A stretch of 64,000 bases of DNA from Collimonas arenae (GTDB lineage Bacteria; Pseudomonadota; Gammaproteobacteria; Burkholderiales; Burkholderiaceae_D). Below, piece by piece: positions 36,208 through 44,779 of the stretch (position 1 is the stretch's first letter; each line of letters starts with the position of its first letter). The notes beneath the pieces are model-generated. The model saw only the letters and a program-made list of their open reading frames with translations, was not told the origin of the DNA and made no database searches. Made by a program: the position numbers and the translations under genes. The stretch lies in contig NZ_CP009962.1 of assembly GCF_000786695.1 (NCBI RefSeq), positions 124,001-188,000 of the forward strand, read 5' to 3'.

Positions 36208-36984
36208 ATGCAAATATTGACACTTGGCGCCGAGAACTTTGCCTATACCCTGGATGGCCCCGCCGGCGCACCGGTCGTCATGCTTGCGAATTCGTTAGGT
36301 ACCACTATGGCGATGTGGGACCGGCAAGCGCGCTTCCTGCAACAGCGTTACCGGGTACTGCGATACGACACGCGCGGCCATGGTCAGTCGACAGTATCGA
36401 CCGGCCCTTACGCATTGCCGCAACTGGGCAACGATGTGCTGCGCTTGCTGGATGCACTGGCGATAGAGAAAGTCGGCTTTTGCGGCATCTCCATGGCTGG
36501 CATGACCGGTATGTGGCTAGGTATTCATGCGCCATCGCGACTGGAAAAGCTGGTGATCGCCAACAGTGCGGCGCGCATAGGTACGGCGGAAGGCTGGCAT
36601 GCCCGTGCACAACAGGTACTGGCCGACGGCATGGACGGTGTCGCCGACGGCGCTGCCGGCCGCTGGTTTACGCCTGCTTTTATTGCGCAGGCGCCGGACC
36701 AGGTTGCGCAATATGTGCAGAGCTTGCGTGATTGTTCGCCGGCTGGTTACGCCAGCTGCTGCCAGGCATTGGCTGGCGCAGATTTGCGGGAGGAGATTGC
36801 CGCAATCACAACGCCGACTTTGCTGATCGCCGGCCTGCATGATCCGGTGACGACCACCGTCGACGCCCGCTTCATGCAAAGCCGCATAGGCGATGCCAGC
36901 TATGCCGAGTTGCCGGCATCGCACTTGTCGAATATCGAAGCGAGCGAGGGTTTCAATCGTCTGTTGCAGGATTTTCTGGCGTGA
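36208..36984 (+). CDS. pcaD: 3-Oxoadipate enol-lactonase
   Basis: A 258-residue alpha/beta hydrolase. Nucleophile elbow FCGISMAGMTG (Ser95), acid in AGLHDPVTT and His in LPASHLSNIE. RYDTRGHGQSTVSTGPYAL is typical of PcaD. It hydrolyses the enol-lactone to 3-oxoadipate, ending the catechol branch. It is 12 bp behind catA. Its last 32 bp overlap, on the opposite strand, the end of the LysR-type gene. Confidence 0.9.
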   Translation: MQILTLGAENFAYTLDGPAGAPVVMLANSLGTTMAMWDRQARFLQQRYRVLRYDTRGHGQSTVSTGPYALPQLGNDVLRLLDALAIEKVGFCGISMAGMTGMWLGIHAPSRLEKLVIANSAARIGTAEGWHARAQQVLADGMDGVADGAAGRWFTPAFIAQAPDQVAQYVQSLRDCSPAGYASCCQALAGADLREEIAAITTPTLLIAGLHDPVTTTVDARFMQSRIGDASYAELPASHLSNIEASEGFNRLLQDFLA

Positions 36985-37867
36985 GTGTTGGCGCAATCCC
37001 GGCCACCAGCGAGCGGAAGTTTTGCAGCGCCGGTGAATTGTCATTAGCCCGAAAATTCATGATCACGGGCGAGAATACGCCCTTGTTGGAAAGCGGACGA
37101 TAGACCACATCGGCCCGATGCAAGCCCTGCACCGATGCCGGCACCAGCGCCACGCCGACGCCGGCGGCGACCAGACCGATGGCGGTTTGCATTTCGTTGG
37201 CTTCCTTGACGATCGCCGGCCTGAGGCCTTTCTCTGCAAAGATTTTCAGTACCTGGTCGGCGTAGCTGGGGCGTGGTTTAGCCGGGTACAGGATGAAATT
37301 TTCGGCAGCCAGCTGGGTCAGCGTCACTTTGGCTTTTTTCGAGAGCGGATGACCGATCGGAAATACCGCGACCAAAGGTTCTTCGATAATGGTCTGGCAA
37401 ACAATGTCAGGGTCATCGATATGCAGACGGCCGAAGCCGACATCGATGCGCCCCGATTTCAGCGCCTCGGTTTGCTCCATCGTGATCAGCTCTGAAAAGC
37501 CGACCTCGATGCTGGGATTGTCCTGGCGAAAGCGCTTGATCAGTTCCGGCAGCAAGCCATATAGCGTAGACGGCACGAAACCGATGCTGAACCAGTGTTG
37601 CTGGCCGCTGCCGATACGCTGCGTGGCCGCCTGGATTTCGTCGATGCGCGACAGCACTTGCACCGTTTGTTCGTAGAAGAACTTGCCGGCCTTGGTCAGC
37701 GCAATGGGGCGCGACGCGCGGTCGACCAGCTCGACGCCGATTATTTCTTCCAGCTGGCGGATTTGCCGGCTCAGCGGCGGCTGTGCAATGTGCAAGCGCT
37801 CGGCGGCACGGCTGAAATTCAGTTCGCTGGCAAGCGCACTGAAATACTTGAGATGACGAAGTTCCAA
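36953..37867 (-). CDS. catR: LysR-type regulator of the catechol pathway (CatR/BenM-like)
   Basis: A 304-residue LysR protein starting at TTG 37865-37867 behind GGGAGG. HTH: MELRHLKYFSALASELNFSRAAERLHIAQPPLSRQIRQLEEIIGVELVDR. The effector domain contains FSIGFVPSTLYGLLPELIKRFRQDNPSIEVGFSEL, close to CatM/BenM, which respond to cis,cis-muconate. The ATAC-N7-GTAT box upstream of catB is its probable target. It overlaps pcaD tail to tail by 32 bp. The symbol is by homology and context. Confidence 0.82.
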   Translation of the reverse strand: MELRHLKYFSALASELNFSRAAERLHIAQPPLSRQIRQLEEIIGVELVDRASRPIALTKAGKFFYEQTVQVLSRIDEIQAATQRIGSGQQHWFSIGFVPSTLYGLLPELIKRFRQDNPSIEVGFSELITMEQTEALKSGRIDVGFGRLHIDDPDIVCQTIIEEPLVAVFPIGHPLSKKAKVTLTQLAAENFILYPAKPRPSYADQVLKIFAEKGLRPAIVKEANEMQTAIGLVAAGVGVALVPASVQGLHRADVVYRPLSNKGVFSPVIMNFRANDNSPALQNFRSLVAGIAPTLTPENPATDD

Positions 37868-37983
37868 TATACCTCCCGAGCATAGTGGGCGACAGAATCA
37901 ATATTGTACGTTTTCTGCGGCAAGGCTTACACTATGCGCGAAAGCCAGTGACTATATACATCCGAGGTCTAAACGAGGTTGAT

Positions 37984-38982
37984 ATGCATAGCCAGTCAGT
38001 TAGCCTGGCGCCGCTGTACCGGCGCCGCGTATTCCAGTCCAGCGAAAAGGTCGATTGCCATGTCCAGGTGGCGCGTGAGCTGTCCGCGCATGACCTTTAC
38101 TGGAAGGGCGATAACGTCGATACCGCGCTGTTCAAGGCGACCATACGCCAGCTACAGATATTCATGCTGAAGTATGGCGCTGAAGTCGTGGTCAGGCCGA
38201 CCCTGTTCCAGGGGTTTGTGTTGGTGCACATGACCTTGAGCGGAGTTGCCGAAATTGAAGCGGACGGGCAGAAAATACGTATCCCGCAAGGCCAGGCGGC
38301 GGTGATTGCGCCCAAGCGCAATTTGCGGCTGTGGTGGCAGGCCGGCTCGGAGCAATTGATATTGAAAGTGCCGGTGGCGCTGTTTTCTGAAATCGACTTG
38401 CGCCGCGATGTCGATCTGGCCGGGACGCCTTCCCTGTTGTTGCTGCCGCAGCAAGTGGCATCGCATTGGGAACTGTTGATGCAGTCCTTGCTCGGGGTGC
38501 TGGGCTTGCCTGCTCCCGCGGCCAGCCATACGGAATGGATCAATCATTTTGAGCGCGGGGCGGTCGAATTTCTTTGGTCGCAACTGGCGCCGGGATCAGT
38601 GTCGTCGGCGCTCGCGGACACCGGCAAGCAATCGGCTGCCGAGATTGGCGATCACGGAAAATTCAGGCAGCTGGAAGCATTGGAGAACTATATTCAAGCG
38701 CGCTTATGCGCGCCGGTAACGCTGGCCGATCTGGCGCGTGCGACCGGCGTCAGCGTGCGCGGACTGAATATCTTGTGCCACCGGCATCATGGCGTGGCGC
38801 CCATGGATTTGCTGCGCAACATACGGCTGGATGCAGCGCGCCGGCGATTGCTGGAGCAGCCGGCAGCGACGGTCACCGAAACCGCTTTTGAATTCGGCTT
38901 TGCCCATATGGGGCGCTTCTCCGCCTACTATCGCCAGCGTTTCGGCGAGTTGCCGAAACAGACGCTGGTACGCCATCACTAA
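37984..38982 (+). CDS. andR: AraC/XylS-family regulator (AndR-like)
   Basis: A 332-residue AraC protein. The first ~200 residues form a cupin-like effector domain (FVLVHMTLSGVAEIEADGQKIRIPQGQAAVIAP), as in XylS and AndR. The C-terminal ~100 residues hold two helix-turn-helices (LADLARATGVSVRGLNILCHRHHGVAPMDLLRNIRLDAARRRLLEQPAATVTETAFEFGFAHMGRFSAYYRQRFGELP). ATG 37984 follows GAGGT; an upstream GTG is less convincing. Three-component anthranilate dioxygenases are switched on by such a regulator, so this one probably controls the operon at 30.7-33.5 kb, though it is 4.5 kb from it. Confidence 0.72.
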   Translation: MHSQSVSLAPLYRRRVFQSSEKVDCHVQVARELSAHDLYWKGDNVDTALFKATIRQLQIFMLKYGAEVVVRPTLFQGFVLVHMTLSGVAEIEADGQKIRIPQGQAAVIAPKRNLRLWWQAGSEQLILKVPVALFSEIDLRRDVDLAGTPSLLLLPQQVASHWELLMQSLLGVLGLPAPAASHTEWINHFERGAVEFLWSQLAPGSVSSALADTGKQSAAEIGDHGKFRQLEALENYIQARLCAPVTLADLARATGVSVRGLNILCHRHHGVAPMDLLRNIRLDAARRRLLEQPAATVTETAFEFGFAHMGRFSAYYRQRFGELPKQTLVRHH

Positions 38983-39025
38983 TCAAGCGTTGAATCCGTC
39001 GAATCCGTTGAATCAATTGCCAACG

Positions 39026-39826
39026 CTATTTTTGCGCCCGCACCAGCAAGTTGATTTTGGCCGCCGCCGCCAGCAGCATCGGCAAACAATGTTCCAGCAA
39101 CTGCGCAGGCGGCGGATTATTTACCTGGCCGCTGATGTTGATGGCCGCCACCACACGCCCGTTGCGGTCGACTACCGGCGCCGCCATCGACACCAGTCCC
39201 GGCTCCAGTTCTTCGTTGACCTGGCACCAGCCTTGTATCCGTACCTGGCGGATGATCTCGTACAGGCGTTGCGGATCGGTGACGGTATGCGGCGTATGCG
39301 CCGGCAATGACGCCGAAACCAGCCGTTGCTGCACGATGTCGTCCGGCAGTCCCGCCAGCAGCACCCGTCCCAGCGAAGTCGAATAAGCCGGCAAACGGCT
39401 GCCGACGCCCAGGTTGATCGACATGATCTTGTGTGCAGGCACTCGCAGCACATAGACAATCTCGTCGCCGTCCAGCACAGCGGCGGAGCAGGACTGGCGC
39501 AGGCTCTGCACCAGGTCTTCCATCACCGGTTGCGCCTGCGTCCATACTGGCAGCGACGACAGGTAGGCAAATCCCAGCTCCAGCACTTTCGGCGTCAGGC
39601 GGAACAGGCGTCCGTCCATCTCGACATAGCCAAGGTGCAGCAGGGTCAGCAGTATGCGCCGTGCGCCGGCCCGGGTCAGCTCTGCGCTGGCCGCGACTTC
39701 GGTCAGCGTTTGCGCCGGCGCATCGGCGCCGAAGCTGCGCAGCACGGCGAGTCCGCGTGCGAATGACTGGACGTAGCTGTCGCCGGGCTTGGGGTCGTCG
39801 TGATCGGATGGATGCGGCATGTTCAT
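39026..39826 (-). CDS. pcaR: IclR-family regulator of the 3-oxoadipate pathway (PcaR/PcaU-like)
   Basis: A 266-residue IclR protein. N-terminal winged helix SFARGLAVLRSFGADAPAQTLTEVAASAELTRAGARRILLTLLHLGYVEMDGRLFRLTPKVLELGFAYLSS; the effector domain has YSTSLGRVLLAGLP and EELEPGLVSMAAPVVDRNGRVVAAINISG. The group responds to 3-oxoadipate. It is divergent from pcaIJ-pcaF across a 159-bp gap with an AAGTTCTT/AAGAACTT inverted repeat. Confidence 0.88.
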   Translation of the reverse strand: MNMPHPSDHDDPKPGDSYVQSFARGLAVLRSFGADAPAQTLTEVAASAELTRAGARRILLTLLHLGYVEMDGRLFRLTPKVLELGFAYLSSLPVWTQAQPVMEDLVQSLRQSCSAAVLDGDEIVYVLRVPAHKIMSINLGVGSRLPAYSTSLGRVLLAGLPDDIVQQRLVSASLPAHTPHTVTDPQRLYEIIRQVRIQGWCQVNEELEPGLVSMAAPVVDRNGRVVAAINISGQVNNPPPAQLLEHCLPMLLAAAAKINLLVRAQK

Positions 39827-39911
39827 CTTTCATTAAGAGCCAATTGCAGGCGCACGGACGCAACAAATCAGCGGTTGACATTGATCTGTCAGCTGACTAT
39901 TCTTTTCAGAT

Positions 39912-39949
39912 AAGTTCTTTATACGAATATTTGTTCATTATAAGAACTT
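39912..39949. promoter_or_regulatory. AAGTTCTT ... AAGAACTT inverted repeat in the pcaR-pcaI gap
   Basis: Perfect 8-bp arms with a 22-base centre that itself holds ACGAATATTTGTTC. It lies 37 bp before pcaI. Size and place fit an IclR-type operator. Also a candidate for pcaR autoregulation. Confidence 0.4.
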
Positions 39950-39985
39950 TATTGTGATTTTCAACTGAAATGTTCGTAGAGAGCC

Positions 39986-40690
39986 ATGATCAACAAAATT
40001 ATCCCTTCGGTAGAACAAGCCCTGGCCAATATTCATGACGGCGCCACGGTCATGATCGGCGGCTTCGGCGGCGCCGGCCAGCCGGCAGAACTGATCGATG
40101 CCCTGATTGTGCAGGGTGCGCGCGAGCTGGTCATCGTCAACAACAACGCCGGCAACGGAGAAACGGGGCTGGCGGCGCTGCTCAAGGCCGGGCGGGTGCG
40201 CAAAATCATCTGTTCTTTCCCGCGCCAGGCTGATTCACAGGTGTTCGACGGTTTGTACCGCGCCGGCGCAATCGAACTGGAGCTGGTCCCGCAGGGTAAC
40301 CTTGCAGAGCGGATACGCGCCGCCAGCGCCGGCATCGGCGCCTTCTTCACGCCGACCGGTTACGGCACGCAACTGGCCGACGGCAAGGAAACCCGCGAAA
40401 TCAACGGCAAGATGTATGTGCTGGAACATCCGATTCACGCCGACTTCGCCCTCATCAAGGCTGAGGCGGGCGACCGCTGGGGCAACCTGACCTACCGCAA
40501 GACGGCGCGCAATTTCGGCCCGATCATGGCCAGCGCAGCCAAGGTGACGATCGCCTCGGTGCACGAAATTGTGGAACTGGGCAGCCTCGATCCCGAGAGC
40601 GTCGTCACGCCGGGACTCTACGTGCAGCGCGTGGTGCAAGTGCCGCGCAGCGCCACCGGCCCGGCCGGATTCAAACAAGCAAATAAGTAA
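39986..40690 (+). CDS. pcaI: 3-Oxoadipate CoA-transferase subunit A
   Basis: A 234-residue family-I CoA-transferase alpha subunit. MIGGFGGAGQPAELIDALI (glycine-rich CoA site), NNNAGNGETGLAALLKAGRVRKIICSFPRQADSQVFDGLYRAGAIELELVPQGNLAERIRAASAGIGAFFTPTGYGT is textbook PcaI. With PcaJ it moves CoA from succinyl-CoA to 3-oxoadipate. It is followed after 34 bp by pcaJ; the gap and tail contain a run of AAGCAAAC/AAGCAAGC near-repeats. Confidence 0.93.
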   Translation: MINKIIPSVEQALANIHDGATVMIGGFGGAGQPAELIDALIVQGARELVIVNNNAGNGETGLAALLKAGRVRKIICSFPRQADSQVFDGLYRAGAIELELVPQGNLAERIRAASAGIGAFFTPTGYGTQLADGKETREINGKMYVLEHPIHADFALIKAEAGDRWGNLTYRKTARNFGPIMASAAKVTIASVHEIVELGSLDPESVVTPGLYVQRVVQVPRSATGPAGFKQANK

Positions 40691-40724
40691 GCAAACAAGC
40701 AAGCATAAGCTAGCGGAGAACAGT

Positions 40725-41366
40725 ATGAACAAATGGAGCAGAGAACAGATGGCGGCGCGCGTGGCGCAGGATATTCCGGACGGCGCGGTGGTCAATCTCG
40801 GCATCGGCTTGCCGACGCTGGTGGCGAATCAGCTGCCGGCCGGCCGTGAAGTGATCTTGCATAGCGAAAATGGCGTCATCGGCATGGGTCCGGCGCCCGC
40901 TGAAGGCGAAGAGGACTACGACCTGATCAATGCAGGCAAGCAGCCAGTGACCTTGCTGCCCGGCGGCTGCTACTTTCATCACGCCGACAGCTTCGCCATG
41001 ATGCGCGGCGGCCATCTGGATGTCTGCGTGCTGGGGGCGTTCCAGGTGTCCGCAGGCGGTGACCTTGCCAACTGGCACACCGGCGCCGCTGATGCGATTC
41101 CGGCGGTGGGTGGCGCCATGGATCTGGCGATAGGCGCAAAGAAAACCTATGTGATGATGGAGCATCTGACCAAGACTGGCGAAAGCAAGCTGGTCGACAA
41201 TTGCACCTATCCGCTCACGGGCATCGCCTGCGTGAGCCGGATCTATACCGACCTGGCAGTGATCGATCTCACTTCAGAAGGCGCCAAGGTAACCGCCATC
41301 GTCGACGGCTTGTCATTCGATGAGCTGCAGAAACTGACCGCGGTAACGCTCATCAAGGCGCATTGA
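40725..41366 (+). CDS. pcaJ: 3-Oxoadipate CoA-transferase subunit B
   Basis: A 213-residue beta subunit. ATG 40725 (MNKWSREQMAARVAQDIPDGAVVNLGIGLPTLVANQL) has GCGGAGAA ahead. The catalytic glutamate is Glu48 in LHSENGVIGMGPAP; GGAMDLAIGAKKTYVMMEH and KLVDNCTYPLTG are family signatures. The longer open frame upstream is the pcaI sequence in another phase. Forms a complex with PcaI. Confidence 0.93.
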   Translation: MNKWSREQMAARVAQDIPDGAVVNLGIGLPTLVANQLPAGREVILHSENGVIGMGPAPAEGEEDYDLINAGKQPVTLLPGGCYFHHADSFAMMRGGHLDVCVLGAFQVSAGGDLANWHTGAADAIPAVGGAMDLAIGAKKTYVMMEHLTKTGESKLVDNCTYPLTGIACVSRIYTDLAVIDLTSEGAKVTAIVDGLSFDELQKLTAVTLIKAH

Positions 41367-41431
41367 CGACGCCGTGTTGCGCAGTGATGCGTAGTGTTGC
41401 TCAGTGCTAATTAACTGATTCAGGAGATACC

Positions 41432-42634
41432 ATGCCCCAAGCTTTCATTTGCGATGCCCAACGCACCCCCTTCGGTCGCTACGGCGGCGCACTATCCAGC
41501 GTGCGTGCCGATGATCTGGGCGCCGTGCCCATCCGTGCGCTGATGGCGCGTAATCCTGAGGTCGACTGGCAAGCGGTGGCAGACGTCATCTATGGCTGCG
41601 CCAACCAGGCAGGGGAAGATAATCGCAATGTGGCGCGCATGTCGGCATTGCTGGCCGGCCTGCCGTTGGAGGTGCCGGGGGCCACGCTCAATCGCCTGTG
41701 CGGCTCGGGCCTGGATGCCTTGGGCACGGCGGCGCGCGCCATCAAGAGTGGAGAGGCTGGGTTGATGATTGCCGGCGGTGTCGAGAGCATGAGCCGCGCG
41801 CCGTTTGTGATGGCGAAGGCAGAGAGTGCATTTTCCCGCAGCGCCAAAATGGAAGACACCACCATCGGCTGGCGTTTTATCAATGCGCTGATGAAGCAGC
41901 AGTATGGCGTCGATTCGATGCCGGAAACCGCCGAAAACGTTGCTGCCGAATTCGGCATCAGCCGTGCCGACCAGGACCTGATGGCGCTGGCTAGCCAGAT
42001 GAAAACAGTCGCCGCGCAAGAGGCTGGGTATTTCGACAATGAAATCACGCCCGTGACGATCGCACAGAAAAAGGGCGAGGCGATCATCGTCAGCAAGGAT
42101 GAGCATCCGCGCGCCACCAGCCTGGATGCGCTGGCCAAACTGAAGCCGGTGGTCAGGCCGGATGGCAGCGTCACTGCCGGCAATGCTTCCGGCGTCAACG
42201 ATGGCGCCTGCGCCTTGCTGCTGGCCGATGAAGTCAACGCCGCCCGATACGGCCTGACGCCGAAGGCCAGGATAGTGGCGATGGCGACCGCCGGCGTAGC
42301 GCCGCGCATCATGGGCATTGGTCCGGCGCCTGCCACCTTGAAGGTACTGGCGCTGAGCGGGCTGACGCTGGATCAGTTCGACGTGATCGAGCTGAACGAA
42401 GCCTTCGCGGCGCAAGGACTGGCCGTGCTGCGGCAGCTCGGCTTGCGCGACGATGACCCACGCGTCAATCCGAATGGCGGTGCAATTGCGCTCGGCCATC
42501 CGCTCGGCGCTTCCGGTGCGCGGCTGGCGACTACGGCGGTCAATCAATTGCAGCGGATAAAGGGACGCTACGCGCTGTGCACCATGTGCATCGGCGTTGG
42601 CCAGGGAATTGCGCTGGTGCTGGAAAGAGTCTGA
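41432..42634 (+). CDS. pcaF: 3-Oxoadipyl-CoA thiolase
   Basis: A 400-residue thiolase. The acyl-accepting Cys90 is in [40 protein letters not shown] (His) and [16 protein letters not shown] (second Cys) complete the active site. It splits 3-oxoadipyl-CoA into succinyl-CoA and acetyl-CoA. Third gene after pcaIJ (65-bp gap), ending the pathway from catechol to central metabolism. Confidence 0.92.
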   Translation: MPQAFICDAQRTPFGRYGGALSSVRADDLGAVPIRALMARNPEVDWQAVADVIYGCANQAGEDNRNVARMSALLAGLPLEVPGATLNRLCGSGLDALGTAARAIKSGEAGLMIAGGVESMSRAPFVMAKAESAFSRSAKMEDTTIGWRFINALMKQQYGVDSMPETAENVAAEFGISRADQDLMALASQMKTVAAQEAGYFDNEITPVTIAQKKGEAIIVSKDEHPRATSLDALAKLKPVVRPDGSVTAGNASGVNDGACALLLADEVNAARYGLTPKARIVAMATAGVAPRIMGIGPAPATLKVLALSGLTLDQFDVIELNEAFAAQGLAVLRQLGLRDDDPRVNPNGGAIALGHPLGASGARLATTAVNQLQRIKGRYALCTMCIGVGQGIALVLERV

Positions 42635-42718
42635 GTCGGACTACATGCGCCGTGCGGATAGGAAAGCGCGCGGCGTGGTATAAAACCGGTATGTCTAAAT
42701 CAATGTGCAGCCTGGCCG

Positions 42719-43258
42719 ATGTCTTATCTCAGTAACGCCTCGCGTTCCACCTTGCTGGTTATCGACTTGCAAGAAAAGCTGATGCCTGTGATCGGCGACG
42801 GCGCGCATGTCTTGCGGCGTGCCGTGCTGCTGGCGCAAGCCGCGCGCTTGCTGGATATTCCTGTGATCGGTACGGCGCAGCAGCCCTTGCGCCTGGGACG
42901 CACAGTGCCATCGATTGATGCATTGCTGGACCAGACCATAGAGAAATCGAGTTTCGATGCATGTGCGCAACCGGAATTTCTTGCTGCTACAGAGAATGGC
43001 TGCGACGAACTGGTGGTGCTTGGCTGCGAAGCACACGTCTGCGTCTTGCAAACGGTACTGGGCCTATTGCACCGCCAGCGCCATGTAAAGCTGGTCAGCG
43101 ACGCCGTCGGCTCGCGCCAGGCTGGCGACAAGGCTGCCGCCATCGAACGCGCCCGCGCCGTCGGCGCGGAAATCGTCACCAGCGAAATGCTCATGTTTGA
43201 ATGGATGGGCAACAGCGAACATCCCCGATTCCGCGAAATACTCAAGCTGATTAAATAG
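42719..43258 (+). CDS. Isochorismatase-family cysteine hydrolase (YcaC-like)
   Basis: A 179-residue protein. The catalytic triad is readable as Asp in LVIDLQEKL, Lys in IEKSSFDAC and Cys in VLGCEAHVCVLQT, with the cis-peptide before the nucleophile region. These enzymes hydrolyse small amides or enol-ethers (N-carbamoyl compounds, isochorismate and others). It follows pcaF after 84 bp on the same strand, so it may ride with the aromatic pathway, but it has no known step there. Ribosome site before the ATG is weak. Confidence 0.8.
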   Translation: MSYLSNASRSTLLVIDLQEKLMPVIGDGAHVLRRAVLLAQAARLLDIPVIGTAQQPLRLGRTVPSIDALLDQTIEKSSFDACAQPEFLAATENGCDELVVLGCEAHVCVLQTVLGLLHRQRHVKLVSDAVGSRQAGDKAAAIERARAVGAEIVTSEMLMFEWMGNSEHPRFREILKLIK

Positions 43259-43366
43259 CTCTGGTATCGTCTGCACTCGCAGATTTCAGAAATCCCTTAT
43301 GCATTTTTTGCGCGAAATGATCAAGAATGGAGTGGTCAAATTTAATGGCCATTATCAGAACGCGCT

Positions 43367-43822
43367 ATGGATCTTCAAGAAAAGCATTGGCAGCAACTGC
43401 AACCTTTATTGCTCGGCGGCGAGAACGACCCGGGTGCCAGCGGCCGCGACAACCGCCTGTTTTTCCGGGCGGTTCTGTGGGTAGCCACCAGGAATGCCAA
43501 ATGGTCGGCGCTGCCGCCTGAGTTCGGCCGCTGGCAAACCGTTTATGTGCGGTTCATGCGCTGGAATCAAGCCTGCGTCTGGCGGCAGATGGCGAGCGAG
43601 CAGGGCATTGGCGGCGAATTGCTGGAAATGCTGGACGTCATCGCCGCCTTTGGGGATGGTTACACGCGACGCGCAGCACAAAGAAAAATCAATAGAAACA
43701 ACAGGAGTGCCTATAACGCGACACTGGGAAAGGCGACGCCGTCCCGGTATTGTCCTTCGGGTGAAGAAAATGCAAAAGCCGATGCTGACGCCAACTGGAT
43801 CTGGCGACTGACGCATAAATAG
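43367..43822 (+). pseudogene. IS5-type transposase N-terminal remnant
   Basis: Residues 1-90 (MDLQEKHWQQLQPLLLG, GRDNRLFFRAVLWVATRNAKWSALPPEFGRWQTVYVRFMRWNQACVW) match the N-terminal helix domain of IS5/IS1031-type transposases (DUF4096-like). The DDE catalytic domain is missing; after ~residue 95 the frame runs into unrelated, low-confidence sequence. No terminal inverted repeats or target duplications were spotted. It reads as a decayed fragment, though a standalone DUF4096 protein cannot be ruled out. The following ~230 bp (43823-44054) hold nothing I can name. Confidence 0.6.
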
Positions 43823-44054
43823 GCCGGGAGATTCTTGTAGCGCAACGCGAGAGAGCCAGGCCAGCCCGGTTTGGGCTAATGCGTGATGAAGGGGAGTAAG
43901 AGAGGGGGGATGGTCGGCGTATGGCCAGCGGCAAGATGGCATCAAACCGCTGGTATCGTTAACATTGCCTGAAGTTGGGCGGGTGGGCGCCAGGCCTTCC
44001 GAACACCGCCGGCGATGCTACCAGGCTGGCCTTGCGCAAGCCAGCCTTGCTATA

Positions 44055-44501
44055 TCAGCGGTTGCGAGAGAATTTCGCAGTAAGCTGGTTCAGCTTTTCC
44101 GCATGCTGCTGCGCTGCCTTTTCGGCCGCCAATTGAGCGGCTTCGGCGGCGCGTTGCAGCTTGCGCTGTTCCGCATTTTTCTTGAAACGTTCGCGCAAAG
44201 TCTCGGTAGCGTGGGTGCGGTGCACGTCGGTGACTTCGTCTGTGCTATTGCCTTCGAGATCGAAACGGTGCGTGGCCTTTTCCATCCCCTTCAGGTAGCG
44301 CAGCGAGTTGGTGTGCATGCCCAGGGCGATACGCAAAGTCTTGCGGTTAATTTCAGGCGATTGCGCGATGAGTTGCTTGTCGATGCCGATGGCAAGCGGC
44401 AGGTAATCGCGAAATACTGCGAATTTTTCCTGGAGTTCCTTGAGCAGAACGCGAGCAGTTTGAACAGGGTTGGGGGTAGAAGCAGCAACAGGTGTATTCA
44501 T
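44055..44501 (-). CDS. ProQ/FinO-domain RNA-binding protein
   Basis: A 148-residue protein. Residues ~15-95 form a ProQ/FinO domain (ARVLLKELQEKFAVFRDYLPLAIGIDKQLIAQSPEINRKTLRIALGMHTNSLRYLKGMEKATHRFDLEG). The C-terminal third is an Arg/Lys/Ala/Gln-rich helix, probably unstructured or coiled coil. Such proteins bind structured small RNAs and mRNA 3' ends as chaperones; the short form is common in betaproteobacteria. ATG 44501 is used; a TTG three codons earlier is possible. It stands alone, with a 278-bp gap upstream in which I see only its presumed promoter. Confidence 0.82.
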   Translation of the reverse strand: MNTPVAASTPNPVQTARVLLKELQEKFAVFRDYLPLAIGIDKQLIAQSPEINRKTLRIALGMHTNSLRYLKGMEKATHRFDLEGNSTDEVTDVHRTHATETLRERFKKNAEQRKLQRAAEAAQLAAEKAAQQHAEKLNQLTAKFSRNR

Positions 44502-44779
44502 TGACAACAAATAATGCGGTGTGTTTTAGAACGCTTAGGATATCACGTAGACGTCGCAAAGCTCTTGTACAGCCTTGTTTTAAGGCCTTAAACGATGTTT
44601 TTTCCTTATCTTGTTGTTCTGCGGAGAACTCAAAAGCGGCGAACGCGCAACTAATTTGCATTGCCGCCAGTTTACCGTGAGGCGCCCTACAAGAATACTG
44701 TCACTCTTGGCAGGCGTTTTTTTCATCTTCGTGCAGAGTGGCGCAGAAAAATGTGGCGACAGTATTTACTGCTGCGATG

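Noticed and set aside
37869..37882. Second ATAC-N7-GTAT box before the LysR gene (ATAC-CTCCCGA-GCAT)
   Set aside because: One arm mismatches and the stretch is mostly the ribosome site of the gene.
43299..43822. Intact IS5 element
   Set aside because: Only the N-terminal transposase domain is present; no DDE domain, terminal repeats or target duplication seen.
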